Origin: an uncultured Mollicutes bacterium
Lineage (GTDB): Bacteria; Bacillota_I; Bacilli_A; Acholeplasmatales; Anaeroplasmataceae
Length of the DNA stretch: 60,984 nucleotides
NCBI GenBank assembly: GCA_900540175.1
Contig: UQFG01000009.1
Span: forward strand, 1-60,984
Direction of reading: 5' to 3'
Shown piece after piece: positions 1-8,885 of this stretch. Each line of letters opens with the position of its first letter. Position 1 is the first letter of the stretch. The notes under the pieces are model-generated. The model saw only the letters and a program-made list of their open reading frames with translations, had not been told where the DNA came from and did not search any database. Both the position numbers and the translations under genes were made by a program.

Positions 1-19
1 ACGTGTGCTCTTCCGATCT
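1..19. other. Illumina adapter sequence left at the contig end
   Basis: The first 19 bases, ACGTGTGCTCTTCCGATCT, match the 3' end of the standard Illumina TruSeq read-2 adapter exactly. Genomic sequence starts at base 20. The apparent stop codon of dnaX (bases 18-20 on the minus strand) is formed by two adapter bases plus one genomic base, so it is not real. The window therefore begins at an untrimmed assembly end. Confidence 0.95.
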
Positions 20-707
20 AAAGACTGTACGAAATACACTGATCCAATAACGAAAGCGCATCCCGCATCCCGCCTTCGGCCGAAAAAGCGATTTGATTTA
101 ACGCTTCTTCCGAAACACGAATGCCTTCTTGGTTGACGACGATCTTCAACCGTTTCAAAATATCCTCAGTCGAAATCGCCTGAAAATCAAACCGTTGACA
201 GCGCGATAAAATCGTGTTGGGTAATTTATACGGTTCGGTTGTTGCCAAAATAAACACAACATGCTGAGGCGGTTCTTCCAATGTCTTAAGCAGCGCATTA
301 AACGCCGCATTGGAAAGCATATGTACCTCATCGATGATATACACTTTGTATCGTCCTACGGAAGGAAGATATTTGACGCTGTCCCGCAAGGAACGAATAT
401 CATCGGCACCATTGTTCGAAGCCGCATCGATTTCGATCACATCGGGAACGGTTCCTTTTTGGATTCCTTCGCAGATTTCACAATGGTCGCAAGGTTCGAT
501 CGCCGGTCCCGAAGTACAGTTGAGGGCTTTGGCCATGATTTTCGCCAACGTCGTTTTACCGGTTCCTCTTGGCCCGCAAAACAAATAGGCATGGGCGACT
601 TTATTGATTCGGATTGCGTTTTGAAGCGTCTTAATGATATGTTCCTGACCGACTACATCGGCAAATTTTTGCGGACGATATGCCCGATAAAGTGCCACAT
701 AGGCCAT
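20..707 (-). CDS. dnaX: DNA polymerase III gamma/tau subunit, N-terminal part (cut by contig end)
   Basis: Clamp-loader ATPase of the replisome, loading the beta sliding clamp onto primed DNA. The visible 229 residues hold the AAA+ core: opening MAYVALYRAYRPQKFADVVG, Walker A GPRGTGKT near residues 45-52, a zinc-binding cysteine cluster (C-x8-CDHCEIC, about 64-79), the Walker B-like DEVH box near 126 and the SRC sensor motif near 169. The start has AGGAGGG eight bases upstream and lies 14 bases after the preceding minus-strand gene. The C-terminal half is missing only because the contig ends in adapter sequence; domain III and any tau extension are not visible. Confidence 0.96.
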
Positions 708-721
708 CGCTTTTCCCTCCT

Positions 722-1483
722 TTACGCCAAATAATAAATATGTCTGATGCCATCGGCATCAAAATACTGATAATACGAAATGTAAGTTTCCCCGCTTACA
801 ACCAAATCGTAAACCGATGTCGTAAATCCGTCTTTGTTCAAATTAACACCGACACTGGCATACGCTTTGGATACCAAGTCACTGCAATAAGATGTTTTGG
901 TGGTATTGCCGATAAATAAATAATTGTACGGATCCCCAACAAGCGAAATGGCTTTGGAAATGACTTTTTTTCGTTCTCGTTCCGTAACACGAACCCTCAA
1001 TCCCACCATGGAAGCATAGGGAATCGAAGATGCCCAGTAGCGTTTCGAATCGATAACGGATAAATTACAATCCGGATTGAGTCCGGTCGTTTCGGCAATC
1101 ATCTGTTCATCGGCGAAAACATCGCCGTCCGCATAGTCATCCAAAACAATCGTCGCATGTCCGCCCGCAAAAAAACTGACGAATTCTTTTACAAACGGAA
1201 TATCCATCTCCGAATTCAATGACAATAAGATATCTCCTGCCGCACCCGGTAAAATCGTATCCCCCATCATCGTATAACAGGGCCGTTCCTCCTCAGACGG
1301 AACTTCGTAAATATAGACCTGACGGGTAGACTTTTCAGGACAAAAAACACCTTGACTTTTAAAATTCTCAATGAGAACGGAAGCATAAATGTTTTTTGTC
1401 AACGCCGTGGTCAGTGCGGAAAGCACAAGGAATATTAAAATGGATTCTACTGCCCAAAAAACTTTTTTCATCCCATTTTTCAT
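722..1483 (-). CDS. Membrane-anchored papain-like (YiiX/NlpC-type) hydrolase, putative
   Basis: A 253-residue protein with one N-terminal membrane segment (about residues 8-30) and the rest presumably outside the cell. The order His first (GGHATIVLDD, His109), then ETTG (Glu131) and then Cys (SYCSDLVSKAY, Cys200) is that of circularly permuted papain-like enzymes of the YiiX/YaeF group rather than classical NlpC/P60 order. That assignment is inference from the motif order only. Substrates could be peptidoglycan peptides or lipid amides. The gene sits between the ispE terminator and dnaX; an extended -10 box (TGATACAAT) precedes it. The ATG at 1483 has a weak ribosome site; a second ATG at 1471 is possible. 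Confidence 0.7.
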   Translation of the reverse strand: MKNGMKKVFWAVESILIFLVLSALTTALTKNIYASVLIENFKSQGVFCPEKSTRQVYIYEVPSEEERPCYTMMGDTILPGAAGDILLSLNSEMDIPFVKEFVSFFAGGHATIVLDDYADGDVFADEQMIAETTGLNPDCNLSVIDSKRYWASSIPYASMVGLRVRVTERERKKVISKAISLVGDPYNYLFIGNTTKTSYCSDLVSKAYASVGVNLNKDGFTTSVYDLVVSGETYISYYQYFDADGIRHIYYLA

Positions 1484-1512
1484 AACCTTATTGTATCACA
1501 ATAAAAGATAAA

Positions 1513-1534
1513 AATCTATGAAGACTCATAGATT
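1513..1534 (-). terminator. Rho-independent terminator after ispE
   Basis: Nine-base stem AATCTATGA / TCATAGATT with T-runs on both sides, placed four bases past the ispE stop codon. It ends the HD-rnmV-rsmA-yabG-ispE transcript. Confidence 0.8.
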
Positions 1535-1537
1535 TTT

Positions 1538-2365
1538 TTAAAGTGTTGACAACAAATACAAATCGACATCTTTTAAGACCGCTTTGACATTTTCCAAATC
1601 GATGCTTTTGGCATCCAAAACGTAAATGGTCGGTCCGCTGCCGCTGATATGCGGATGATAACTAAGTCCCTCGATTCGCTCAAAAATGGCTTTTAATTCC
1701 GGAGAATGATTCAATGCCGTTTTTTCCAAATCGTTGAAAATATTTTGTTCGATCGCATCCAAATCGTTGTTTTTGAGGGCATCCAACAATCGCTTGATCC
1801 AAACGCCTTTAAAAACACCGTCGAACACGTATTTTTGATAGATTTCTTTGGTTGAAAAACCGAATTTCGGTTTGATCAACAACAGGGAAAAATGCGGAAG
1901 ATCGAAATCAAGAGGACAAACGAGTTCGCCTCTTCCACTGCAAAGCGCCCCTTTATTGTATAAAAAGAACGGAACATCCGATCCCAACTGAACGGCCAGT
2001 TCGTAAAGCGTTTCTTTAGAAGCATTGACCTCAAACAAACGGTTTAACCCCCGTAATACCGCAGCCGCATCACTTGAGCCGCCGCCAAGACCGGCCATGA
2101 TCGGAATATTCTTATTCAAAATGATCGATACGCCTTCGTCGATCTGGAATTTTTCTTTGAATAAAAGTGCCGCACGGTAACAAATATTTTCCTTTAACGG
2201 AATTGCTTCACAATCAATTTGAATCTCTTTCGATTTTTGAAAAAACAATTCATCGTAAAGTTGAATCGGTACCATAACATTTTGCACTTCGTGATAGCCC
2301 TCTTTTTCTTCTCCAACTGCCAAAGCCAAATTGATCTTGGCATATGCTTTTTCATAAATCAACAA
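1538..2365 (-). CDS. ispE: 4-diphosphocytidyl-2-C-methyl-D-erythritol kinase
   Basis: GHMP-family kinase that phosphorylates CDP-methylerythritol in the non-mevalonate isoprenoid pathway. Residues seen: Lys in AYAKINL near 10, the ATP loop AGLGGGSSDAA at 91-101, and the LGSDVPFF segment near 130 with the catalytic Asp. At 275 residues it has normal family length. The start is a TTG (2365) preceded by AGGAGG six bases upstream; no ATG is available there. It follows yabG after 10 bases, so the veg and sspF genes that separate them in Bacillus are absent. Confidence 0.95.
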   Translation of the reverse strand: MLIYEKAYAKINLALAVGEEKEGYHEVQNVMVPIQLYDELFFQKSKEIQIDCEAIPLKENICYRAALLFKEKFQIDEGVSIILNKNIPIMAGLGGGSSDAAAVLRGLNRLFEVNASKETLYELAVQLGSDVPFFLYNKGALCSGRGELVCPLDFDLPHFSLLLIKPKFGFSTKEIYQKYVFDGVFKGVWIKRLLDALKNNDLDAIEQNIFNDLEKTALNHSPELKAIFERIEGLSYHPHISGSGPTIYVLDAKSIDLENVKAVLKDVDLYLLSTL

Positions 2366-2375
2366 AGCATCCCTC

Positions 2376-3143
2376 CTATCGGATCAATAAGCGCATTTTT
2401 CCATACGTTTCAATCCCACCGATACTCCCTTTTCGCATTTTGGAATAATGGTATAAGTGATTGATGTCCACCACTTGGTTAAACGGTGTGATGGCCGCCA
2501 AAACCGCAACAATAGCCGGATCGAACGCTTCGATATTTTTCCGGTCAAACGACGAAACAAAGTTCGCACCGGCGGCAATCAACGCTTCGGCATTGCTGCC
2601 GCAAGCCCCGGCAAAAATGCAAATATCATCCAAACTGAATCTCTCTCTTATTTTAACCACAGCTTTTAAAAAATTCAAGGTATTTCGATAATTTTTTAAA
2701 TCGGCCAGTCCTTTTCGGTTATACGAGTCGTGTCCTGTCAACACAACAATATTCGGCCGAATCGTTTCGATATAAGACATAATTTGATTTTCAAAGTCGA
2801 TTTCATCCAATTCGACGCCGTAAGCGTAAATATTAAGACTTTTATATAAATTCATACATTTGCTTAAATAAAAAGGATCGCTGTCTAAATGAAGAATCTT
2901 GCCGGTAATATGCCCCATTTTATTCTGATAGGCTTCCACAATACTTTTTTCGTATTCTGCGGCTTTTTGTTCCATTCTGCTCAACTCGGAATGATCGATC
3001 AACTCCAAATCGGAAAGCGGACTATCGGCCACCAACCGCACATAAAGCCCCTGTAAAATCGCCACATCTTCTTCAATGTAACTGATGATAAAAACAATAT
3101 CCGAATGGTACGATTTCCGTCCCACGATATCGCCTTTTTTCAT
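2376..3143 (-). CDS. yabG: Sporulation-specific protease YabG
   Basis: YabG processes spore coat proteins during sporulation in Bacillus and Clostridium. The protein (255 residues) opens with MKKGDIVGRKSYHSDIVF and keeps the family's VVLTGHDSYNRKG and IFAGACGSNAEALIAAGANF blocks, including the Cys within GACGSNAE. The start at 3143 is chosen because GGTGAT lies just upstream, whereas the upstream ATG at 3155 has no ribosome site. The position between rsmA and ispE matches Bacillus. Its presence implies a spore-forming lineage. Confidence 0.93.
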   Translation of the reverse strand: MKKGDIVGRKSYHSDIVFIISYIEEDVAILQGLYVRLVADSPLSDLELIDHSELSRMEQKAAEYEKSIVEAYQNKMGHITGKILHLDSDPFYLSKCMNLYKSLNIYAYGVELDEIDFENQIMSYIETIRPNIVVLTGHDSYNRKGLADLKNYRNTLNFLKAVVKIRERFSLDDICIFAGACGSNAEALIAAGANFVSSFDRKNIEAFDPAIVAVLAAITPFNQVVDINHLYHYSKMRKGSIGGIETYGKMRLLIR

Positions 3144-3169
3144 ACTATCACCCATGTTAATGTATGTTT

Positions 3170-4018
3170 TTACAAAGCTTGTTGTGTTAGATAATCACTG
3201 ATCCGGATAAAATCTTCTATTTGAAGCGCCTCGCTTCTTATTTGCGGTGAAAGGCCAAGATCGGTTAACATCCGTAAGACTTGTTCTTTCGAATACTTTA
3301 ACGAAAGATTGTTTAACAAGGTTTTTCGTCGCTGTGTAAAACAAAGTCGAATCAAATCGAAAAACAAGCGTTCGTCTTTGGGAAAATACTTTTGAATCGC
3401 ATCGATATCCAAGCGTACAACGGCACTTTCGACATTCGGTTGTGGGATAAAAGCCGTTTTCGGAACCGAAAGCACTTTTTTAGCCGTCGCGCGATAAGCG
3501 ATCGCAACCGAAAGCGCATTGTAATCTTTCGTATTCGGTTTGCCGCAGATTCGATCGGCCACTTCTTTTTGCATCATTAAAACATACTTGGAAATTTCGG
3601 ATGTGGAGGTCAATAATTTGAAAATAATCGGGGTCGTAATATAATAGGGAAGATTGGCAACGACCGCAATCGTTTCATACTCCTTTAAATACGTATCGAT
3701 TTCTTCTTGAATATTCACTTTTAAAAAATCTTCGCATCGCAACAAAAAATGTTTGCAGGACCCAAAGCGCTGTTCTAAGTGCGGAATCAAATCCCGATCG
3801 ATTTCATAAGCCAAAACAAAACCGGCCTGTTGACAAAGTTTTTCCGTCAGGGCTCCCAACCCCGGTCCGATTTCAATGACAGCCGTTTTTTCATCGATTT
3901 CGGCCGCATCGACGATTTGAGTTAAAATACGGTCGTCTTTCAAAAAATTCTGACCGTATTTTTTTTTAGCCCGAAGCATATCGTATTTGGTTTCTACTGT
4001 TCGTCTGTTATTGTGCAT
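3170..4018 (-). CDS. rsmA: 16S rRNA dimethyladenosine methyltransferase
   Basis: Dimethylates the two adjacent adenines in helix 45 of 16S rRNA (KsgA). Motifs: KKYGQNFLKD at the N-terminus, the SAM loop EIGPGLGALTEKL near 45-57, and the catalytic NLPYYIT near 124. Length of 282 is usual. The start at 4018 overlaps the end of rnmV by 25 bases, but GAGG lies eight bases upstream and the next ATG has no ribosome site, so the overlapping start is preferred; coupling to rnmV translation is likely. Confidence 0.96.
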   Translation of the reverse strand: MHNNRRTVETKYDMLRAKKKYGQNFLKDDRILTQIVDAAEIDEKTAVIEIGPGLGALTEKLCQQAGFVLAYEIDRDLIPHLEQRFGSCKHFLLRCEDFLKVNIQEEIDTYLKEYETIAVVANLPYYITTPIIFKLLTSTSEISKYVLMMQKEVADRICGKPNTKDYNALSVAIAYRATAKKVLSVPKTAFIPQPNVESAVVRLDIDAIQKYFPKDERLFFDLIRLCFTQRRKTLLNNLSLKYSKEQVLRMLTDLGLSPQIRSEALQIEDFIRISDYLTQQAL

Positions 4019-4536
4019 ACCATTTCCTCTAACTTTTCTTTGGAAATTTTCAACATGTTTAGTCGTTTTAAAAACGTTTTGGCATTCGGTCTTCCGATAT
4101 TGAGCAAATCCGAAAGGCGGTCGCGCCGTCGTTTGCTGTCTTTCGATCCGTTTAATCCCAAATCGTATAAATCAAAAATCGTAAAGACCGCCTGTTCTTG
4201 CGGAGCAAGCAATTGACTAAGAGCCGCTTCAATGACCTCTTTTTTGGCGTGTTCGATCCCGACTTTTTTCTTATTTTTACTGATACAGTCTTTTTTCCTA
4301 ATAAACGCATGCTGACAACTTGGAACGGTTTGGGATAGAACCGAACGAATTTTTTCTCCGGGTCCGTCCGGATCGGTCAAAACAATAATCGAATGGTCTT
4401 CGCTTAACTTTTTCACAAGAGATAGCGTATTCGGATCAATTTCTCTGCCGTTGGTCGTAAGAACTTGAGCCTGCGGAAAAATACTTTTGATCCGCATTTC
4501 ATCATGGATCCCTTCGACAACGATGATACTAGACAT
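3994..4536 (-). CDS. rnmV: Ribonuclease M5
   Basis: Toprim-domain RNase that matures the 5S rRNA precursor. The Toprim acidic residues are in IIVVEGIHDE (start of the protein) and LTDPDGPG near residue 58. The start at 4536 has GAGG at a six-base spacing; the ATG at 4542 abuts that GAGG and is unlikely. The start overlaps the end of the HD gene by eight bases, so translation is probably coupled. Confidence 0.93.
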   Translation of the reverse strand: MSSIIVVEGIHDEMRIKSIFPQAQVLTTNGREIDPNTLSLVKKLSEDHSIIVLTDPDGPGEKIRSVLSQTVPSCQHAFIRKKDCISKNKKKVGIEHAKKEVIEAALSQLLAPQEQAVFTIFDLYDLGLNGSKDSKRRRDRLSDLLNIGRPNAKTFLKRLNMLKISKEKLEEMVCTITDEQ

Positions 4537-5755
4537 CCGCATCCTCGAAATAATAGATCCGTTCGATTTTTTTATAACTGGTGGACACCAATCCCGACAT
4601 GATCGGCGAATATTCGTTTAATGTTTTGATCTGACCGTTCGGCAACAATATTTTAATGGTATTGATATCTTTTTCCGGTTGTTTGGTTTCCAAATAGGCA
4701 ACCGCGGATACCGCTGTTTCATAATAAAAATAAGAAGCCGAACAAGAACCACCGTACTTCTTTTTCAATTCTTTCAAAAGTAAAGGATCGGGATTGTTTG
4801 CCAAATCGATAAAACGGAACAACCGTCTGTTTTCAAAAGCATTCGCCAACTGATTCAAAACCGGATCGCTTGATTTAACCAACCGTTTGATAAATCCGTT
4901 AACGTAGGCATCATCTAACTCAATATAAGAAGCCACATCGTTTGGATCGTGAATGACATTTAAAAACGACGTGATGCTATCATCCATCTTCTGCGATACC
5001 GACAAATCGCAAATCCGCTGATAAATGCTTTCCAACAGCAATTCATACGCTCTTGCGGCCGGATGATAATAAACTTGAAAATACATATGATAACGGCTCA
5101 TCAAATACGATTCGACCGTATGTACGCCGGAAGCACGAATCAATAATTGTCCGTCGACTACTTTCATACTTCGAAGCAGACGGTGCATATCAATCGTACC
5201 GTACGTAGCCCCTGTAAAATAAGCATCACGCGATAAATAATCCATCCGATCGACATCCAATTGACTGGAAACCAGCGATTCGATCAAAGGATATTTTCCT
5301 TGATGAGCAATCACGGAAGCAATGTCTTCAACCAGCATAGGATAGCGGCTTAAAATCCGATGAACGTCGGTCAACTCCGATAAAAGCAGCCGAATCGTCA
5401 TTTGTTCGTGAGAAGTCTTTAAAACATGCTCAAACGCATGCGAATACGGTCCGTGTCCGATATCGTGCAGCAAAGCCGCCGCAAGAAAAACCATTTGCTG
5501 CCACGAATCAAGCACCTCGATTCCCTCAACGTTTTTCAAAACCAAATAAGCCATATGGTAAGCACCCAGCGCATGAGTAAACCGAGAATGTTCGGCCGTA
5601 TGAAAAACCATTGAAACTCCGCTCAGTTGGCGGATTCGTCTTAACCGCTGTACTTCTTTGGAGTCGATCAGTTCTAAAATCAAGCGATGACGAACTTCGA
5701 TATACCCGTAAAGCGGATCTCTGAACACTTTCGGTCTTTCAAACGTTTCAAACAT
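4529..5755 (-). CDS. HD-domain phosphohydrolase, YwfO/dNTPase-like
   Basis: 408-residue HD-superfamily enzyme. The metal site is visible as RFTHALGA (His61) and HDIGHGPYSHAFEH with the HD pair at 97-98. The opening RDPLYGYIEV and the YLSRDAYFTG block are characteristic of the YwfO-type family, whose Bacillus member hydrolyses deoxynucleoside triphosphates; that activity is inferred. A strong AAGGAGGGG ribosome site and a TATAAT box at 5779-5784 (minus) show it heads the rnmV-rsmA-yabG-ispE operon. Confidence 0.88.
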   Translation of the reverse strand: MFETFERPKVFRDPLYGYIEVRHRLILELIDSKEVQRLRRIRQLSGVSMVFHTAEHSRFTHALGAYHMAYLVLKNVEGIEVLDSWQQMVFLAAALLHDIGHGPYSHAFEHVLKTSHEQMTIRLLLSELTDVHRILSRYPMLVEDIASVIAHQGKYPLIESLVSSQLDVDRMDYLSRDAYFTGATYGTIDMHRLLRSMKVVDGQLLIRASGVHTVESYLMSRYHMYFQVYYHPAARAYELLLESIYQRICDLSVSQKMDDSITSFLNVIHDPNDVASYIELDDAYVNGFIKRLVKSSDPVLNQLANAFENRRLFRFIDLANNPDPLLLKELKKKYGGSCSASYFYYETAVSAVAYLETKQPEKDINTIKILLPNGQIKTLNEYSPIMSGLVSTSYKKIERIYYFEDADV

Positions 5756-5825
5756 AAAACCCCTCCTTCATTGGCCTTATTATAACGTAGAATCGGAAAA
5801 AAGAAAAGCAATCCCATCGGGAAAT

Positions 5826-5854
5826 TTCGCATTTTTAAAAAAATGTGGTACAAT
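5826..5854 (+). promoter_or_regulatory. Putative sigma-A promoter of the U32 gene
   Basis: TTCGCA, a 17-base spacer and TACAAT, with TG just before the -10. The start codon is only about 10 bases past the expected transcription start, giving a very short leader that begins at the GGTGAT ribosome site. Confidence 0.55.
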
Positions 5855-5869
5855 ACCAACGGTGATACT

Positions 5870-8122
5870 ATGAGCGAATTACTTGCTCCCGCAGGGAGTT
5901 TTGAAGCGTTGGTCGCAGCCATATCCAATGGTGCCGATGCCGTTTATTTGGGAATGAATCAATTCGGAGCGCGAGCTTATGCCGCCAATTTCGATGTTGA
6001 AACACTTAAACAAGCCATTCGGTATGCCCATCTGCGCAACGTTAAAATCTATGTAACGATGAATACCATTGTCTTTGAAGAAGAATTAAGCAGCATGCGG
6101 CAAATGGTTCAAACGCTTTATGAAGTGGGGGTGGATGCGCTGATCGTGCAGGATCTGGCCGTTTTAAACGAAGTCGTAACCCATTATCCGCAAATGGAAG
6201 TCCATTGTTCTACCCAAATGGGCATTGATGATACGGAAGGAACTTTATTTTGTAAAAATCTAGGTGCCAGTCGTGTGGTTTTGGCCCGTGAGGTACCCAT
6301 CGAGCAAATTCGAAAAATCAAAGAAGAAACCAAGATCGACTTAGAAGTTTTTGTTCACGGAGCCTTGTGTGTTTCTTATTCCGGAAACTGTTTGATGTCC
6401 GGTTTGATCGGCTACCGTAGCGGCAATCGCGGTCGTTGTGTCGGTTCTTGCCGAAAACCGTATGAACTGGTGGATCTGACACAAAACATAACCTATCCCA
6501 AAACGTATCTTCTTTCTATGAAAGACCTCAATACCTTCGATCAACTCGACCAACTGGCTGTTGTCGATTCGTTGAAAATCGAAGGGCGAATGAAAGAACC
6601 CGCCTATGTTGCCAATGTCGTATCCGCGTACAGAAATCAACTCGACGGCAAAACGACGATACGAGAAGACGGTCAACGAAAATTAAAGAAAACCTTTCAA
6701 AGAACCTTTACCAAAGGCTATTTGTTTCATGAAAACCCGAAAGATATCACCAATATCGAAAGACCGAACAATTACGGTTTTTTGATCGGAAAAATCACCG
6801 GCAAAAACAAAAACGGTTACCAACTGTCGCTAACCGAACCGCTTTATCAAGGTGATATCTTGCGGATCGATCATCAAAAGCGGGACATCAACTTAACGGC
6901 TCAAAGGATTTACGATGAAAAAGGCGATTTGATTCGTTTTGCCACCAAACGTTGTTATCTGAAATTAAAAGAAGACTTATCCGTCAACGATGCGGTTTAT
7001 AAAACCAAAGAGGTGCTGTTCTATCAGGAATTGGAAAAATCTTATCCCAAAGAGTTTCGCCGTTTTCCGATCCGGTTAAATGTCGAAGCATATCCCTATC
7101 AACCGTTAAAAATAACGGCCTCTTGTGACGGAAAAAACGTTTTTTACCAATCGGAAGACATTCTTTATCCTGCCGAAAACAAACCCCTTCTAAAAGAAGA
7201 TTTCGAAAAACAATTTTCCAGATTGAACGATACCGTATATCGTTTGGATTCCGTTACGTTTTTATCCGATCATGTCTTTGTTCCGGTAACGAAAATCAAC
7301 GAAGCCCGCAGACAGATCACCGAACGCTTGGATCAAGCCCGCCTACCGATTCGAAAAAAGATCAAAAGAACAGAGGCGAAAAAGGAAAAAATCGCCTTTG
7401 ATCTTTCCCCTGTCCAATTGACGGTTTTTGCCACCACCGAAGAACAAAAACAAGCCGCCGAAGAATGCGGAATTTCCATTATCTACACCAAAGAAAATAC
7501 CATCCGGCGAAACCAAACAACCTATCCTTCCGCAGCAAAGCCGCTTCTGATCGGCGGATACGGCGGAATTTACGCTTATCGGCAAAACCGCCATTTAGTC
7601 AGTGATTTTTCCTTAAATGTCGTCAACTCCGAAAGCGTCTACCTTCTGCATGCGCTGGGGGTTGAGCGAGTTACATTATCGCATGAAATGAATAAAAAAC
7701 AAATCAAGCAGTTGATTCAATCCTATTATGAACAAAATGACGGCTATCCGAATTTGGAAATGATCGTTTACGGCCGGGCCGATTTGTTGTTTACCAAGTA
7801 TTGCCCGCTGAAAAAATTCGATTTGTGCGGAAGTTGTAAAACCAATCGCTATGCATTAAAAGACGAATACGGTTCTTTTCCGATTTTATCGCACGACGAT
7901 TGTACAACGACCATTCTAAACGGTAAAATTCTAAACCTAATCGATCACTTAGAAGAATTAGATGAGATTCGCTTCTTTCGCATTCAACTGACGACCGAAA
8001 CCAAAGAAGAATCCAAAACGATTTTGAAGCAATTTCTTCACAAACTGAAAACGAACGATAAAACCAAACTTTTCAACCCTTTAACCGACACTAGAGGTCA
8101 TTTCAATAAAGAAATCCTTTAA
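5870..8122 (+). CDS. U32 family peptidase with DUF3656, RlhA-like rRNA modification enzyme
   Basis: A 750-residue protein opening MSELLAPAGSFEALVAAISN. The U32 core carries the Cys-rich stretch with CVSYSGNCLMS and RGRCVGSCRKPYE, probable metal or Fe-S ligands. A second cysteine group, CPLKKFDLCGSC, lies near residue 645. The full-length U32 plus DUF3656 layout is that of E. coli RlhA, needed for 5-hydroxycytidine at C2501 of 23S rRNA; true peptidase activity is doubtful. The start at 5870 is chosen for GGTGAT just upstream and the family's MxELLAPAG opening; an upstream in-frame ATG at 5843 lies inside the promoter. It is divergent from the HD operon. Confidence 0.88.
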   Translation: MSELLAPAGSFEALVAAISNGADAVYLGMNQFGARAYAANFDVETLKQAIRYAHLRNVKIYVTMNTIVFEEELSSMRQMVQTLYEVGVDALIVQDLAVLNEVVTHYPQMEVHCSTQMGIDDTEGTLFCKNLGASRVVLAREVPIEQIRKIKEETKIDLEVFVHGALCVSYSGNCLMSGLIGYRSGNRGRCVGSCRKPYELVDLTQNITYPKTYLLSMKDLNTFDQLDQLAVVDSLKIEGRMKEPAYVANVVSAYRNQLDGKTTIREDGQRKLKKTFQRTFTKGYLFHENPKDITNIERPNNYGFLIGKITGKNKNGYQLSLTEPLYQGDILRIDHQKRDINLTAQRIYDEKGDLIRFATKRCYLKLKEDLSVNDAVYKTKEVLFYQELEKSYPKEFRRFPIRLNVEAYPYQPLKITASCDGKNVFYQSEDILYPAENKPLLKEDFEKQFSRLNDTVYRLDSVTFLSDHVFVPVTKINEARRQITERLDQARLPIRKKIKRTEAKKEKIAFDLSPVQLTVFATTEEQKQAAEECGISIIYTKENTIRRNQTTYPSAAKPLLIGGYGGIYAYRQNRHLVSDFSLNVVNSESVYLLHALGVERVTLSHEMNKKQIKQLIQSYYEQNDGYPNLEMIVYGRADLLFTKYCPLKKFDLCGSCKTNRYALKDEYGSFPILSHDDCTTTILNGKILNLIDHLEELDEIRFFRIQLTTETKEESKTILKQFLHKLKTNDKTKLFNPLTDTRGHFNKEIL

Positions 8123-8246
8123 ATTTTCGTCTGAAAACCGAGAATATCATATTTGCAGTTAATTACAGAATAATCCTTGAAAAAGAAATAAGCAAAAACA
8201 AAGGTTATACGAGCATAATATCCTTATCATTTACGGGAGGAGAACA

Positions 8247-8741
8247 ATGAAAACCTTATATATCATCGGCGGTTCGATGGGGGTTGGTAAAACAACCGTC
8301 TGTCAGCAACTTAAACGGGAGTTACAAAACAGTGTATTTTTAGACGGAGATTGGTGTTGGGATGCAAATCCTTATTTGTTGACTGCCGAAACTAAAGTTA
8401 TGGTGATGGATAATATTTGTTATTTGTTAAATAACTTTTTGAAATGTTCGGTTTACGACCATATTATTTTCTGTTGGGTTATGCACGAACAGCGTATTAT
8501 CGATTCCATTATCGAACAATTGGATACAAAGAACTGCATCGTACACTGTATTTCGCTTATTGCAAACGAAACGACGCTAGAAAACAGATTATCAAACGAT
8601 GTTCAAAGAGGTATTCGTAGTGCGGATGTGATCCGGAAAAGTATTGCCAAAATACCGTTATATCAAACGCTCAAGACCGTTAAAATCCATACCGACAACA
8701 AAACCGTGGCTGCGATCGTCCGGGAAATCAAACAGTTATGA
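8247..8741 (+). CDS. Small P-loop kinase/ATPase of unknown substrate
   Basis: A 164-residue single-domain P-loop protein. Walker A GGSMGVGKTT spans residues 8-17, followed by a DGDWCWD segment near 35 that resembles substrate-binding regions of small nucleotide or sugar kinases. A perfect GGGAGGAG ribosome site precedes the ATG. It stands alone on the plus strand between two minus-strand units and is closed by the hairpin at 8831. Such stand-alone AAA/kinase genes are common in mobile accessory content of Clostridia; the substrate cannot be told from sequence. Confidence 0.78.
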   Translation: MKTLYIIGGSMGVGKTTVCQQLKRELQNSVFLDGDWCWDANPYLLTAETKVMVMDNICYLLNNFLKCSVYDHIIFCWVMHEQRIIDSIIEQLDTKNCIVHCISLIANETTLENRLSNDVQRGIRSADVIRKSIAKIPLYQTLKTVKIHTDNKTVAAIVREIKQL

Positions 8742-8830
8742 TCGCCGCATTTGCGGATCGGGATTATGAAGCAAAACGACTGTTTCAGTGCTTGAACCAG
8801 ATTCTGTTTTTTAACCATCAAAATATAAGA

Positions 8831-8865
8831 AAAAGTCATTGGTTTATAAAATGCCAATGACTTTT
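8831..8865. terminator. Bidirectional terminator between convergent genes
   Basis: Perfect 12-base stem AAAAGTCATTGG / CCAATGACTTTT with an 11-base loop and T-tracts in both directions, between the plus-strand kinase and the minus-strand DUF1593 gene. Confidence 0.9.
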
Positions 8866-8885
8866 TTTATGCCAAAACTAGATAC

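Noticed and set aside
8663..8857. 64-residue minus-strand ORF
   Set aside because: Overlaps the end of the kinase gene and runs into the bidirectional terminator; no ribosome site.
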